This document shows positions 1 through 9,359 of a stretch of 64,000 nt of DNA, piece by piece. Under the pieces are notes generated by a model that saw nothing but the letters and a program-made list of their open reading frames with translations, was not told the DNA's origin and did no database searches. The first letter of the stretch is position 1, and each line of letters starts with the position of its first letter. Origin of the DNA: Rhodobacterales bacterium LSUCC0387 (GTDB lineage: Bacteria; Pseudomonadota; Alphaproteobacteria; Rhodobacterales; Rhodobacteraceae); NCBI GenBank assembly GCA_015689775.1, contig WVSR01000004.1:62001-126000 (forward strand), in the 5' to 3' direction. A program made the translations under genes and the position numbers.

Positions 1-1196
1 GCGCGGCGCGCCTCCTCATCCATTGCAAAGGCATTTGGGGGCGGCATCGCATGGGAAACGCCCGCCTGTGTATAAATCTGGCTGGCATGACGGGCCACAT
101 CAGCCTCGGTTTCGAGATAGACATTTTTCGGTGCCCAACGGATACCATCCCATACGGGTTGGCGGGCATGGCACATCGAGCAATTGCCGATCACGGCATA
201 ATAGGCCTCTTCAAACCCGTCTGCCGCGACCATCTCGGCCTCATAGGGCGTCAAGGCGCGGCCTGCTGCGGCCTCGTAGGTTTCCGCCGTGCGCGGGATT
301 GACAGCCAAGCGATGATAATCATCAGCAAGACCGTGACCGCCCATGTCCAATGCGGCCCCTTGCCCGTGGCGTGCATCGTGTTGAAATAATGGCGAATGG
401 TCACACCCGTCAGGAAGATCAAGCTTGCAATGATCCACGAATATTCGGTCGCAAAGGCGAGCGGATAATGATTGGACAGCATCAGAAAAATAACGGGCAG
501 CGTGAGGTAATTGTTATGGGTCGAGCGCAGCTTGGCGATCTTGCCATATTTCGCATCAGGCGTGCGCCCCGCCTTGAGATCTGCCACCACAATGCGTTGG
601 TTCGGCATGATCTGGAAAAACACATTCCCCGTCATGATGGTCGCGGTAAAGGCCCCCAAATGCAGCAGCGCCGCCCGCCCCGTAAAGACCTGATGATACC
701 CCCAAGACATCACCACAAGGATTACAAATAGGATCAACATCAAGGTCGTGGGGTTCTCACCCAAAGGCGATTTGCACAGCTGGTCATACAGAACCCACCC
801 CAACGCCAACGAGCCGCCCGAGATCAAAATCCCCTGCCACAGCGCCAGATTGGCCTTTGTCGGGTCAAGCAAGAACAACTCGCCCCCTACCCAATAGACA
901 ATCATCAACAAAGCTGCGCCTGAGACCCAAGTCATATAGCTTTGCCATTTGTGCCAGATCAGATGCTCAGGCATGTTTTCAGGGGCGACCAGATATTTCT
1001 GAATGTGGTAAAAGCCGCCACCATGCACCTGCCATTCCTCGCCATAGGCCCCTTTGGGCATATTCGGCACGGGCCGCAGCCCCAAATCCAAGGCAATGAA
1101 AAACAAGGATGCGCCAATCCACGCCATCGCCGTGATAACATGCAGCCACCTGACGGAAAACTCGATCCAATCCCAAATGATGGCCAGATCATACAT
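1..1196 (-). CDS. puuD: Urate hydroxylase PuuD with C-terminal cytochrome c domain (partial, 3' end off the left edge)
   Basis: Membrane-bound urate oxidase that converts urate to 5-hydroxyisourate, first step of the pathway in this island. The reverse strand opens with MYDLAIIWDWIEF, typical of the family, and continues with about eight hydrophobic helices containing conserved His residues (WLHVITA, HHxG-like and NNYLTLPV segments). Near the cut end it carries a c-type haem motif CSMCH followed by a stretch rich in conserved Trp and Pro, as in the PuuD cytochrome c tail. 398 residues are present and only the last few are missing. The ATG at 1196 is preceded by a GGGAG-type ribosome site. It is divergent from the LysR gene. 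No frameshift was found on careful reading of the haem region. Confidence 0.93.
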   Translation of the reverse strand, partial: MYDLAIIWDWIEFSVRWLHVITAMAWIGASLFFIALDLGLRPVPNMPKGAYGEEWQVHGGGFYHIQKYLVAPENMPEHLIWHKWQSYMTWVSGAALLMIVYWVGGELFLLDPTKANLALWQGILISGGSLALGWVLYDQLCKSPLGENPTTLMLILFVILVVMSWGYHQVFTGRAALLHLGAFTATIMTGNVFFQIMPNQRIVVADLKAGRTPDAKYGKIAKLRSTHNNYLTLPVIFLMLSNHYPLAFATEYSWIIASLIFLTGVTIRHYFNTMHATGKGPHWTWAVTVLLMIIIAWLSIPRTAETYEAAAGRALTPYEAEMVAADGFEEAYYAVIGNCSMCHARQPVWDGIRWAPKNVYLETEADVARHASQIYTQAGVSHAMPPPNAFAMDEEARR

Positions 1197-1231
1197 ACCG
1201 GCATCTCCCTGTTGTTACTTGTGTTTCGTGC

Positions 1232-1241
1232 ATACTAGGCG
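1232..1241 (-). promoter_or_regulatory. Copy 1 of a 10-bp motif shared by purine genes (upstream of puuD)
   Basis: Read on the minus strand the sequence is CGCCTAGTAT, 36 nt ahead of the puuD start. It matches eight of ten bases of CGCCTATCAT, which occurs upstream of hiuH and of the ureidoglycine aminohydrolase gene in the same orientation. It may contain a -10 element (TAGTAT/TATCAT) plus part of a regulator site. The link is inference from three short matches. Confidence 0.35.
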
Positions 1242-1300
1242 GCTGAAGTTTATTCTGCTATTACGAGCAAACGCCAAGCAGTATCAAAAAAAGCAAAACA

Positions 1301-2218
1301 ATGTCCTATATTGATAATATCCGAACCTTTGTCCGTGTCTACGAGCTTGGGTCAATGTCGGCGGCAGGGCGCGATTTGCGCATCTCACCTGCCGTGACAT
1401 CTTCGCGGATTTCGCAATTAGAGGAACATTTGGGCGTGCGTCTGTTTCAGCGCACAACCCGCAACCTCACCCCGACCGAGCAGGGCCAAGCCTTTTATCG
1501 GGGGGCAACGCGGATTTTGGAGTCGGTCGAGGACGCCGAAGCGCAGATCGTTAACATCACAGAGAACCTCAAAGGCAGTCTCTATGTGGCCGCACCTTTG
1601 GGGGTGGGTCGGCGCTTGATCGCGCCTCATGTGCCAGATTTCATTGCGCAATACCCTGAAATTCATGTGCGTCTGCGCCTGTCAGATCGCAAGATTGATC
1701 TGACCACCGAAGGGCTTGATCTGGCGTTTTTCCTTGGGGAACCCGAGGATAGCAATCTGCGCATCCGCAAGATTGCGGATGTCGCGCGGGTGTTGTGTGC
1801 GGCGCCTGCCTATATCGCCGCGCGGGGGATGCCCAAATCAGGGGCTGACCTCGTGACCGAGCGGCATGAATGCCTCAACCTGCGCTTTCCAGGGGCAAAG
1901 GAATTTCAATGGCGGTTGCAAACCAAAGCAGGGTTTGAGCGGTTCCGCGTGGCGGGGCGATACGAATCCGATGATGGCGATGTCCTGACAGACTGGGCTT
2001 TGGCGGGGCATGGCATTGTGATGAAACCCATCTTTGAGGTGGCCGAGCATCTGAGCTCAGGCGTGCTTGTGCCTGTGGCAACAGAAACCTCGCCCGCCCC
2101 TATTCAAATGGCCTGTCTGTTCACCCATCGGCGCAGACAAGACCCCAAAACGCGGCTTTTCATGGAATTCATGATTGACCGCGTGGGGGATGTGATCCGC
2201 AACAGCGCGCGCGATTAA
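1301..2218 (+). CDS. LysR-family transcriptional regulator, probably of urate catabolism
   Basis: 305 residues, the usual length for LysR regulators. The N-terminal winged helix-turn-helix is clear (residues 1-60, with FVRVYELGSMSAAGRDL and SRISQLEEHLGVRLFQR), followed by the two-lobed effector domain from about residue 90. It lies between divergent puuD and convergent hiuH, and its stop overlaps the hiuH stop by 4 nt, so it most likely controls the urate genes around it. The effector (urate or a downstream intermediate) cannot be told from the sequence. Candidate LysR-type AT-rich palindromes lie upstream of puuE-uraD and ureD. Confidence 0.88.
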   Translation: MSYIDNIRTFVRVYELGSMSAAGRDLRISPAVTSSRISQLEEHLGVRLFQRTTRNLTPTEQGQAFYRGATRILESVEDAEAQIVNITENLKGSLYVAAPLGVGRRLIAPHVPDFIAQYPEIHVRLRLSDRKIDLTTEGLDLAFFLGEPEDSNLRIRKIADVARVLCAAPAYIAARGMPKSGADLVTERHECLNLRFPGAKEFQWRLQTKAGFERFRVAGRYESDDGDVLTDWALAGHGIVMKPIFEVAEHLSSGVLVPVATETSPAPIQMACLFTHRRRQDPKTRLFMEFMIDRVGDVIRNSARD

Positions 2219-2568
2219 CTGCCGCGATAGGTGGAATAGCCAAAAGGCGACAGCAAAAGCGGCACGTGGTAATGCGTGTCTTCTGACATGCCAAAGCGGA
2301 TTGGGATCATATCCAAGAAACGGGGGCTTTCTTTTGGCACGCCTTGCGCGTCAAGATAGGCGCCTGCGTGAAAGCAGAGCTCATAAACCCCGCGCGCAAA
2401 TTCCGCGCTTGGCAAAATCTGCGCATCGGTGCGCCCGTCTGCGTTGGTTTCAACAGTTTTGATCAACTCCGCCCCAGCATCGCTGATGCGATAAAGATCA
2501 ATTTTCATGCCTGCCGCAGGGCGGCCCGTTGCCGTATCCAAAACATGGGTGGTCAAATATCCCGCCAT
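2215..2568 (-). CDS. hiuH: 5-hydroxyisourate hydrolase
   Basis: Transthyretin-like enzyme that hydrolyses 5-hydroxyisourate (the product of PuuD) to OHCU. 117 residues, standard length. The N-terminal motif LTTHVLDTATGRPA with the active-site His and the C-terminal signature YSTYRGS are both intact, as is the internal DMIPIRFG segment. It converges on the LysR gene and is divergent from puuE-uraD across a 175-nt intergenic region that holds two candidate regulatory elements. Confidence 0.95.
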   Translation of the reverse strand: MAGYLTTHVLDTATGRPAAGMKIDLYRISDAGAELIKTVETNADGRTDAQILPSAEFARGVYELCFHAGAYLDAQGVPKESPRFLDMIPIRFGMSEDTHYHVPLLLSPFGYSTYRGS

Positions 2569-2623
2569 GGCGCGCGTCCTTTTGCCCGTAAATGAACCCT
2601 AGAAAATCTCAAAACTTGCGCCC

Positions 2624-2633
2624 ATGATAGGCG
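2624..2633 (-). promoter_or_regulatory. Copy 2 of the shared purine-gene motif (upstream of hiuH)
   Basis: CGCCTATCAT on the minus strand, 56 nt ahead of the hiuH start. The flanks also resemble copy 3: an AAAACT block lies 6-7 nt to one side and a TTRTGCG-like block to the other. TATCAT could serve as a -10 element. The function is inferred only from recurrence. Confidence 0.4.
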
Positions 2634-2680
2634 AGATTATGCGCCTGATACAGTGCAGAGCGTTCAAAAGAGTGCTTATA

Positions 2681-2696
2681 GATTTTTTTTAAAATC
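2681..2696. promoter_or_regulatory. AT-rich palindrome of LysR-operator type ahead of puuE-uraD
   Basis: GATTTT-TTTT-AAAATC, a perfect 6-bp dyad of the GAT-N10-ATC form, 48 nt before the puuE-uraD start. LysR regulators commonly bind AT-rich interrupted dyads of this kind. A related dyad lies upstream of ureD. The assignment to the neighbouring LysR protein is inference. Confidence 0.35.
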
Positions 2697-2743
2697 ATCT
2701 GTGATTATCTGCATTATGCCATGGGAAAACAAACGAGGCTGAT

Positions 2744-4156
2744 ATGACACGCTACCCCCGAGATTTACGCGGCCACGGGCCAGACGCGCCCCTTGCCGCT
2801 TGGCCCAATGGCGCGAAAATCGCTGTGCAGATCGTGCTGAATTACGAGGAAGGTGGCGAAAACAATATCCTGCACGGCGATGCTGCATCCGAGGCCTTTT
2901 TATCCGAGATTACAGGCGCGCAACCATGGGTTGGGATGCGTCATTGGAATATGGAGTCGATCTACGAATATGGTGCGCGTGCAGGGTTTTGGCGGCTTTA
3001 TTCCATGATGTCCGACCTGCCCGTGACAGTTTATGGTGTGGCCACGGCCCTTGCTCGCAGCCCCGAACAGGTGGCGGCGATGAAAAAGGCGGGTTGGGAA
3101 ATTGCCAGCCATGGCCTGAAATGGGTGGAACACAAAGATATGCCCCCCGAAGAGGAGCGCGCGCAAATCCGCGAGGCCATCCGCCTGCATACCGAGGTGA
3201 CCGGAACCCCGCCACGCGGGTGGTATACGGGGCGCTGTTCCATGAACACTGTGGATCTTGCCGCGCAAGAGGGGGATCTGGCCTATATCGCAGACAGCTA
3301 TGCCGATGACCTGCCCTATTGGGTCAAGGCGGGCGGCAAGGATCAGTTGATCGTGCCCTATACGATGGATTGCAACGATATGCGCTTTGCAATCCAAGCA
3401 GGTTTCACCGAAGGCGCGCAATTCGAGCGCAGCTTGATCGACACCTTTGATCAGCTTTACGCCGAAGGGGCGGCAGGCGCGCCCAAGATGATGTCGATCG
3501 GTCTGCATTGCCGCCTTGCAGGGCGCCCTGCCCGTGCGCTGGCGCTGAAACGCGCGCTTGCGCATTTCCAAGCACATGAGGGCGTTTGGTTCGCCACCCG
3601 CGCGGAGATTGCCGATCATTGGGCCGCGACCCACCCCGTGACCGCGCGCATGACCCCCTCGCAAATGACACGAGAGGAATTTGTCGCCGAATTTGGGGGC
3701 ATGTTCGAGCATAGCCCGTGGATTGCTGAACGCGCCTTTGAGATGGAGCTTGGTGCCGCACATAATTGCGCGGCGGGGGTTCATTCCGTTCTTGCGCGCG
3801 CCTTTCGCAGCGCCAGCGCGGCGGAACGGCTTGGGGTATTGCAAGCCCACCCTGATCTGGCCGGGAAACTGGCCGCGGCCAAGCGTCTGACGGCAGACTC
3901 CACCGCCGAGCAGGCCTCAGTCGGGCTTGATAGCCTGACAGATGCAGAACGCGCGGAATTCACCGCCTTGAATGACCGCTATACCGAAGCCTTCGGATTT
4001 CCCTTTATTATCGCCGTGCGCGACAACACCAAGGCCAGTATCTTGGAGGCCTTCAAGCGCCGTGTGACGCAATCGCGCGATGTGGAATTCACCGAAGCCT
4101 GCCGTCAGGTCGAGCGTATCGCAGAATTGCGTCTGATAGATCGGTTCGCACAATGA
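2744..4156 (+). CDS. puuE: Bifunctional allantoinase PuuE / OHCU decarboxylase UraD
   Basis: A 470-residue fusion. Residues 1 to about 305 form a polysaccharide-deacetylase-like allantoinase of the PuuE type (YPRDLRGHGPDAPLAAWPNGAKIAVQ at the N-terminus in shortened form, then HGLKWVEHKD and GRCSMNTV). Residues about 310-470 form OHCU decarboxylase, with the HPDLAGKLA motif and the FGFPFIIAVR motif. Together they turn OHCU into S-allantoin and then allantoate. The next gene starts inside its stop codon (4-nt overlap), so translation is probably coupled. Start at ATG 2744, preceded by an AGG-containing site. Confidence 0.93.
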   Translation: MTRYPRDLRGHGPDAPLAAWPNGAKIAVQIVLNYEEGGENNILHGDAASEAFLSEITGAQPWVGMRHWNMESIYEYGARAGFWRLYSMMSDLPVTVYGVATALARSPEQVAAMKKAGWEIASHGLKWVEHKDMPPEEERAQIREAIRLHTEVTGTPPRGWYTGRCSMNTVDLAAQEGDLAYIADSYADDLPYWVKAGGKDQLIVPYTMDCNDMRFAIQAGFTEGAQFERSLIDTFDQLYAEGAAGAPKMMSIGLHCRLAGRPARALALKRALAHFQAHEGVWFATRAEIADHWAATHPVTARMTPSQMTREEFVAEFGGMFEHSPWIAERAFEMELGAAHNCAAGVHSVLARAFRSASAAERLGVLQAHPDLAGKLAAAKRLTADSTAEQASVGLDSLTDAERAEFTALNDRYTEAFGFPFIIAVRDNTKASILEAFKRRVTQSRDVEFTEACRQVERIAELRLIDRFAQ

Positions 4157-4635
4157 AAATCATTATCGAACCCATGAGCGCCGATGCCTTTGCCCCGTTT
4201 GGCGATCTGCTTGAGGCGAAAGGCACGCCTGATAAGATCATCAATCAAGGCCTATGTGGCCGTTTCCACGACCGCGCGCGGATGGATTTTTCGGATGGGC
4301 GTGCGGGGATCAGTATCTTTCACGCAGAAAAGCGCGATTTGCCCTTGAAGCTTGATCTGGTCGAGCGGCACCCTGACGGATCTCAGGCCTTTGTTCCGAT
4401 GAGCCACCAGCCGTTTTTGGTGGTCGTGGCCGAAGATCAAAACGGCATACCGCAGAACATCTGCGCCTTCCTGACCGAGGCGGGGCAAGCGATCAACATT
4501 CATCGCGGCGTCTGGCACGGGGTGCTGACGCCGCTTTATGACCCTGGTCTTTTCGCGGTCATCGACCGCATCGGCGAAGGCCCCAATTTAGAAGAATATT
4601 GGCTGCCTGATGAGGTGATTATCGCCACCTCATAA
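4153..4635 (+). CDS. allA: Ureidoglycolate lyase
   Basis: Cupin-type enzyme of 160 residues that splits ureidoglycolate into glyoxylate and urea. It starts with a typical IIIEPMSADAFAPFGDLLE-like segment and contains the conserved HRGVWHGVLTPL block that lines the active site. The ATGA overlap with puuE-uraD indicates co-translation. Its stop overlaps that of the convergent aminohydrolase gene by 6 nt. The urea it releases would feed the urease encoded 1 kb downstream. Confidence 0.94.
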   Translation: MKIIIEPMSADAFAPFGDLLEAKGTPDKIINQGLCGRFHDRARMDFSDGRAGISIFHAEKRDLPLKLDLVERHPDGSQAFVPMSHQPFLVVVAEDQNGIPQNICAFLTEAGQAINIHRGVWHGVLTPLYDPGLFAVIDRIGEGPNLEEYWLPDEVIIATS

Positions 4636-5445
4636 GGGCATGTGGCGGTTCACATCTTTGTAAAGCAGATAGCGGAACTTGCCCGGCCCCCCTGCATAGC
4701 AGGCTTGCGGGCAAAAGGCGCGCAGCCACATATAATCGCCCGCCTCAACCTCGACCCAATCCGTGTTGAGGCGATAGACGGCCTTGCCCTCTAGCACATA
4801 AAGACCATGCTCCATCACATGGGTTTCCAGAAACGGGATCACCGCGCCAGGCTCAAATGTCACGATGGTCACATGCATATCATGGCGCAGGTCAGCAGGG
4901 TCAACAAAGCGCGTGGTGGCCCATTTCCCTTCTGTGCCCGCCATTGGCGTGGGCGCGATATCACGCTCGTTCAAGATTAGAACATCAGGGTGATCAAGAC
5001 CTTCAACCTCTTGATAGGCCTTTCTGATCCAATGAAACCGCAAAGGCGACTGCCCGCGATTATATAATTCCCATGCATGGGCAGGCGGCAGATAGGCGTA
5101 ACCACCCTCCTCCAACAGATGGGTTTGACCATCCACTGTCAGGCTTGCTTGGCCCTCCACCACAAAAAGAACCGCTTCGGCCTCCTCATCGGTTTCAGGG
5201 CGCACGCTGCCACCTTCGGGCGCGACTTCCATGATGTAATGCGAAAAGGTTTCAGCAAAGCCCGACAGGGGCCGCGCAATCACCCAAAGGCGGGTTTTCT
5301 CCCAAAAGGGCAGGAAACTGGTGGTAATATCGCGCATCGTGCCGCGTGGGATCACGGCATAGGCCTCGGTAAAGACCGCGCGATCTGTCAAAAGCTGTTC
5401 CTGCGGGGGATGGCCGCCTGTGGGGGCGAAATATTTGGGGCTCAT
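4630..5445 (-). CDS. allE: (S)-ureidoglycine aminohydrolase (YlbA/AllE family)
   Basis: 271 residues forming two cupin domains, the usual architecture of ureidoglycine aminohydrolase, which releases ammonia from ureidoglycine to give ureidoglycolate. The N-terminus carries the family motif PRGTMRDITTSFLPFW, the first cupin includes LEEGGYAYLPP, and the second cupin (HVMEHGLYVLEG, residues about 200-225) supplies the metal-binding His and Glu residues. It acts between allantoate amidohydrolase, which is not in this window, and AllA. Confidence 0.92.
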   Translation of the reverse strand: MSPKYFAPTGGHPPQEQLLTDRAVFTEAYAVIPRGTMRDITTSFLPFWEKTRLWVIARPLSGFAETFSHYIMEVAPEGGSVRPETDEEAEAVLFVVEGQASLTVDGQTHLLEEGGYAYLPPAHAWELYNRGQSPLRFHWIRKAYQEVEGLDHPDVLILNERDIAPTPMAGTEGKWATTRFVDPADLRHDMHVTIVTFEPGAVIPFLETHVMEHGLYVLEGKAVYRLNTDWVEVEAGDYMWLRAFCPQACYAGGPGKFRYLLYKDVNRHMPL

Positions 5446-5474
5446 AAAGGCAACTCACATTTAAAACTGAGGCT

Positions 5475-5484
5475 ATGATAGGCG
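5475..5484 (-). promoter_or_regulatory. Copy 3 of the shared purine-gene motif (upstream of allE)
   Basis: CGCCTATCAT on the minus strand, identical to copy 2 and 30 nt before the allE start. An AAAACT block is again present on the proximal side. A candidate -35 lies 17 nt further upstream (GCGACA) but is weak, which would fit an activator-dependent promoter. This is inference. Confidence 0.4.
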
Positions 5485-5557
5485 CTTGTTGCGGCGCTGT
5501 CGCACCCAAAAAGCACGAAGGCAGTTTTCGGGTTTCTTTGATAATCACAGCACTCTA

Positions 5558-6202
5558 TTAGGCAATTTTTGCAGACTGCACCTTAGGCAAGCCGCCCATC
5601 TCAAGGATCAGATCAACGATCTTCTCCACGCCCTGCTCATTGCGCAATTGCGCCATCACGAAGGGCCGCCCTGCCCGTGCGCGGGTGGCGTCAGCCTCCA
5701 TCACCTCAAGCCGCGCCCCGACATAAGGCGCGAGATCAGTTTTGTTGATCACCAAGATATCCGAGCGTGTCAGTGCAGGCCCGCCTTTGCGCGGAATATC
5801 CTCGCCCGATGCCGTATCAATCACATAAATCGTCAAATCCGCCAATTCAGGGCTGAAGGTCGCCGATAGGTTATCGCCGCCGCTTTCGATCAACACGATT
5901 TCAAGATCAGGGTGGCGCGCCTTCATTTGTGCAATAGCGGCCAAATTGATGCTGGCATCCTCGCGGATGGCCGTATGGGGGCAGCCCCCTGTTTCAACCC
6001 CAATGATCCGATCAAGGGGCAGGATCTGCATCCGCATCAGCGCCTCTGCATCCTCTTGGGTGTAAATATCATTGGTGATGACACCAATAGAAAATTGGTT
6101 TTTCAGACGCGCGGCGAGCCTTGCGGTCAGCGTGGTTTTACCCGCGCCAACAGGGCCACCGATCCCAATTCGAAGCGGGCCATTTGGGGAAAGATTGGTC
6201 AT
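5558..6202 (-). CDS. ureG: Urease accessory GTPase UreG
   Basis: 214-residue SIMIBI-class GTPase that drives nickel delivery to apo-urease with UreD, UreF and UreE. The P-loop is [11 protein letters not shown], followed by the [11 protein letters not shown] motif that binds Ni/Zn and the ESGGDNL block, all intact. Its start overlaps the ureF stop by 4 nt. It is the last gene of the operon; I see no strong terminator behind it. Confidence 0.97.
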   Translation of the reverse strand: MTNLSPNGPLRIGIGGPVGAGKTTLTARLAARLKNQFSIGVITNDIYTQEDAEALMRMQILPLDRIIGVETGGCPHTAIREDASINLAAIAQMKARHPDLEIVLIESGGDNLSATFSPELADLTIYVIDTASGEDIPRKGGPALTRSDILVINKTDLAPYVGARLEVMEADATRARAGRPFVMAQLRNEQGVEKIVDLILEMGGLPKVQSAKIA

Positions 6203-6849
6203 GATTGAAACATCCTCGCAGGGGCCAACCCGTGGTGTGCGGCGGCAATGTCAGAAAGAAAGGCGGTGCTGTGCAAATCATCCAAACTTGCTGTTTCAGC
6301 AATCGGGGCAAGGGCGGCAATCTGGGGCGAAAGCCGCGCCAATATCCCTTGTGCCGCCACCTGCCCCAAGGGCATCAAGCGTTGCGCCGCAGCGACAAGA
6401 TTTGCGAAAAACCCCTGAAGATAGAGGGCCGCCGCATCGGCGGGCGCAATCCCGCGCCGTGCGGCCACAAAGCCTAGCGCGATTGGCACAAATAGATCAG
6501 GCAGGCCATCCTGCCCCCAAACATCGCGCATCAAGGCGCTGAAACTGGCCCCCATATTTTGCGCCTCGCGCAGACGGGGGGCCGCGAACTGCCATGCGCG
6601 GGCCTCATCTTGAAGTGCGATCAAGGCGCCATGCCCCTCGGCCTTGGCGCCAAGCCCGATCCAAATCGCATCATTGCCCCCCGTGCCATGATGCAGCAGG
6701 TCACATAACCAATCCTCAAGATCAGTGGCAGATGTGATCAGCCCGTCTTGAATGGCGGCCTCAATCCCATGACTAAAGGCAAAGCCCCCCACAGGGAAGG
6801 CAGGCGAAACCCACTGCGCCAGTGTGATATAGTCGGCATCAATGCGCAT
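6199..6849 (-). CDS. ureF: Urease accessory protein UreF
   Basis: 216 residues from the ATG at 6849, beginning [21 protein letters not shown]. The [11 protein letters not shown] motif near the N-terminus is diagnostic. UreF bridges UreD and UreG in the activation complex. The reading frame is open 36 codons further upstream, but that extension lies inside ureE and resembles no UreF, so the start is placed at 6849, giving an 11-nt overlap with the ureE end. Confidence 0.94.
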   Translation of the reverse strand: MRIDADYITLAQWVSPAFPVGGFAFSHGIEAAIQDGLITSATDLEDWLCDLLHHGTGGNDAIWIGLGAKAEGHGALIALQDEARAWQFAAPRLREAQNMGASFSALMRDVWGQDGLPDLFVPIALGFVAARRGIAPADAAALYLQGFFANLVAAAQRLMPLGQVAAQGILARLSPQIAALAPIAETASLDDLHSTAFLSDIAAAHHGLAPARMFQS

Positions 6850-7327
6850 GGGGCATATGCCCGCTTGCGCCATGTTCATGGGCATGGGTGCGCCCATGAC
6901 CATAGGCCCCGCCCTCGGGGGTGAAGGGGCGGGTTTCTTCGACCAAATCCGCCCCAAGTTGCCCCAACATATGCGCGATTACGGGATCGCGGCGGATGAT
7001 CAGACAGCACTGCCCAATCTCGCAAGGGGTGTGGCGATTGCCAATGTGCCACGCGAGACGCGCTAAGTTTTCACCACGGATGACCAACACCGCCTCAGGG
7101 GCGGCGCGCACTGCAATGCGGCGACCATCGGTCAGCACCAAAACATCCTCCGCGTCTAGCGATGTGGTCTGCGCCAAATCCAATAAAAACGCCCGTCCAC
7201 CATCGCTGATGAGGCGCTTGCGGCGTAGAAACCGCGCCTCGTAGTCCAGCGTGATAGTGTCAAAAGAAAGGGCCACGCCCGTGACAGGCCCGCGCATCAC
7301 CTCATGGCATAATGGTAGATCAGTCAT
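6839..7327 (-). CDS. ureE: Urease accessory nickel-binding protein UreE
   Basis: 162 residues. The peptide-binding N-terminal domain is followed by the metal-binding domain with the LARLAWHIGNRHTPCEI motif that carries the interface His. The tail (about residues 143-162) is His-rich, with repeated GH, HAH and PHAH, as in nickel-storing UreE proteins. It lies 14 nt downstream of ureC and overlaps ureF. Confidence 0.95.
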   Translation of the reverse strand: MTDLPLCHEVMRGPVTGVALSFDTITLDYEARFLRRKRLISDGGRAFLLDLAQTTSLDAEDVLVLTDGRRIAVRAAPEAVLVIRGENLARLAWHIGNRHTPCEIGQCCLIIRRDPVIAHMLGQLGADLVEETRPFTPEGGAYGHGRTHAHEHGASGHMPHAH

Positions 7328-7341
7328 CCTCCCCCCCTTTT

Positions 7342-9054
7342 TCAGAATAGGAAATAGCGCTGCGCCATTGGCAGCACCTCGGCAGGCTCGCAGATCAGCA
7401 ATTCCCCATCTGCGCGCACCTCATAGGTTTCGGGGTTCACCTCAACCTGCGGCGTGGCGGTGTTCATCTTCATATCTGCCTTGCCGATGGCGCGGGTGTT
7501 GCGCACCGCAAGGGTCGATTTGGCAAGGCCAAGCGCGGATTTGATGTCGCGCGATTGTGCAGCCTCGGATACGAAACTGACCGAGCCGCGTTCGACCGAA
7601 CGCCCATAAGCCCCCCACATGAGCCGCGAATAGACGGGCTGCGGGGTCGGGATCGAGGCATTGGGATCGCCCATTTGCGCCATGGCAATCGTGCCACCGA
7701 TCAAGACCATCTCAGGCTTGACTCCGAAAAAGGCAGGTGACCACAGCACCAGATCGGCGCGTTTGCCGACCTCAATCGAGCCAATCTCATGCGAAATTCC
7801 ATGCGCGATGGCGGGGTTGATCGTGTATTTCGCGACATAACGGCGGACGCGGAAATTGTCATTCTCGCCCGTCTCCTCGGGCAGGCGGCCGCGTTGTTTG
7901 CGCATTTTATCGGCGGTTTGCCATGTGCGGATGATCACTTCGCCCACCCGCCCCATTGCCTGACTGTCAGACGCAATAATCGAAAACGCGCCCATATCGT
8001 GCAGGATATCTTCGGCGGCGATGGTTTCGCGGCGGATGCGGCTTTCCGCGAAGGCGATATCTTCGGGAATGGATTTGTCCAGATGGTGGCAGACCATCAA
8101 CATATCGAGATGTTCCTCGACCGTGTTTACGGTGAAGGGCCGTGTTGGGTTGGTCGAGGACGGGATCACATGTGCCTCGCCGCAGATTTTGATGATGTCA
8201 GGCGCATGACCGCCCCCCGCCCCTTCGGTGTGGAAGGCATGGATCGTGCGACCCTTCAGCGCCTTGATCGTATGTTCGACAAAACCCGACTCGTTCAGCG
8301 TATCGGTATGGATCATCACCTGCACATCCATCGCATCGGCCACGCTCAGGCAGCAATCAATCGCCGCAGGTGTGGTGCCCCAATCTTCGTGCAGTTTCAG
8401 CGCACAGGCCCCGCCCAAAATCTGTTCTTCTAGCGCGGCGGGCAGGCTGGCATTGCCCTTGCCCGCGAAGGCAAGGTTCATCGGAAAGGCATCCGCCGCC
8501 TGCAACATCCGCCCCAAATGCCAAGGCCCGGGCGTGCAGGTGGTGGCAAGCGTGCCATGCGCAGGCCCCGTGCCGCCGCCCAGCATCGTGGTCAGGCCCG
8601 AATGCAGCGCATCTTCAATCTGCTGCGGGCAGATATAGTGAATATGGCTGTCAAACCCGCCCGCCGTCAGGATGCGCCCCTCGCCCGCGATAATCTCTGT
8701 GCCTGCGCCAATGGGGATGTTGATATTGGGCTGCGTGTCGGGATTGCCCGCCTTGCCGATGGCGGCGATGCGCCCGTCCTTCAGGCCAATATCCGCTTTA
8801 TAAATCCCCGTGTAATCCACCACCAAGGCGTTGGTGATGACTGTGTCCATCACCCCTTCAGCGCGGGTCAGTTGCGATTGGCCCATGCCATCGCGGATCA
8901 CCTTGCCGCCGCCAAACTTGACCTCCTCCCCATGGGGGCCTGTGAGATCACGCTCGACCTCGATGATCAAATCTGTATCGGCAAGGCGCAGTCGGTCGCC
9001 TGTGGTCGGCCCAAACATCCCTGCATGATCGCGGCGCGAAATTGAGGCAGGCAT
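7342..9054 (-). CDS. ureC: Urease alpha (catalytic) subunit
   Basis: 570 residues from ATG 9054; a GTG one codon earlier (9057) is also possible. All active-site elements are visible: the [13 protein letters not shown] nickel ligands, the carbamylated Lys in [21 protein letters not shown], the [12 protein letters not shown] His, the flap VCHHLD and the Asp ligand in [11 protein letters not shown]. The N-terminal [17 protein letters not shown] block is standard. It overlaps ureB by 1 nt (4 nt with the GTG). The product hydrolyses urea in the cytoplasm as part of the UreABC complex. Confidence 0.98.
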   Translation of the reverse strand: MPASISRRDHAGMFGPTTGDRLRLADTDLIIEVERDLTGPHGEEVKFGGGKVIRDGMGQSQLTRAEGVMDTVITNALVVDYTGIYKADIGLKDGRIAAIGKAGNPDTQPNINIPIGAGTEIIAGEGRILTAGGFDSHIHYICPQQIEDALHSGLTTMLGGGTGPAHGTLATTCTPGPWHLGRMLQAADAFPMNLAFAGKGNASLPAALEEQILGGACALKLHEDWGTTPAAIDCCLSVADAMDVQVMIHTDTLNESGFVEHTIKALKGRTIHAFHTEGAGGGHAPDIIKICGEAHVIPSSTNPTRPFTVNTVEEHLDMLMVCHHLDKSIPEDIAFAESRIRRETIAAEDILHDMGAFSIIASDSQAMGRVGEVIIRTWQTADKMRKQRGRLPEETGENDNFRVRRYVAKYTINPAIAHGISHEIGSIEVGKRADLVLWSPAFFGVKPEMVLIGGTIAMAQMGDPNASIPTPQPVYSRLMWGAYGRSVERGSVSFVSEAAQSRDIKSALGLAKSTLAVRNTRAIGKADMKMNTATPQVEVNPETYEVRADGELLICEPAEVLPMAQRYFLF

Positions 9055-9359
9055 CACAAATCCCCCATGATTGCGGCGTTAAAGCCAAAGACCCGCCGCG
9101 CCCCAGAAATCGGGATCAGAGTGACCTCGCGGCGCTGACCGGGCTCGAACCGCACCGATGTGCCTGAGGCGATATCAAGGCGCATCCCACGGGCGGCCTT
9201 ACGGTCAAACTCCAGCGCGGGGTTGGTTTCAGCGAAATGATAATGGCTGCCCACTTGCACAGGCCTGTCGCCCGTATTGGCAACCATGACCGTCACCGCC
9301 TCGGCACCCGCATTCAGGGTCAAATCCCCTTCTGCAACAAACAACTCGCCCGGGATCAT
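9054..9359 (-). CDS. ureB: Urease beta subunit
   Basis: 101 residues from ATG 9359, starting [16 protein letters not shown], the normal UreB N-terminus, with [17 protein letters not shown] and [17 protein letters not shown] further on. The frame is open 23 codons further upstream, but those codons belong to the small upstream gene in another frame. A GGAG box lies 9 nt before this ATG, and the stop codon of the small upstream gene overlaps it (ATGA). Confidence 0.97.
   Translation of the reverse strand: MIPGELFVAEGDLTLNAGAEAVTVMVANTGDRPVQVGSHYHFAETNPALEFDRKAARGMRLDIASGTSVRFEPGQRREVTLIPISGARRVFGFNAAIMGDL

Noticed and set aside
175-210. Apparent frameshift just after the CSMCH motif of puuD
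   Set aside because: It came from a miscopied C when reversing the strand. On rereading, the frame stays open to the window edge.
2900-3850. A 316-codon open frame antisense to puuE-uraD
   Set aside because: Fully inside a convincing gene, with a composition typical of the complementary strand. No family resemblance.
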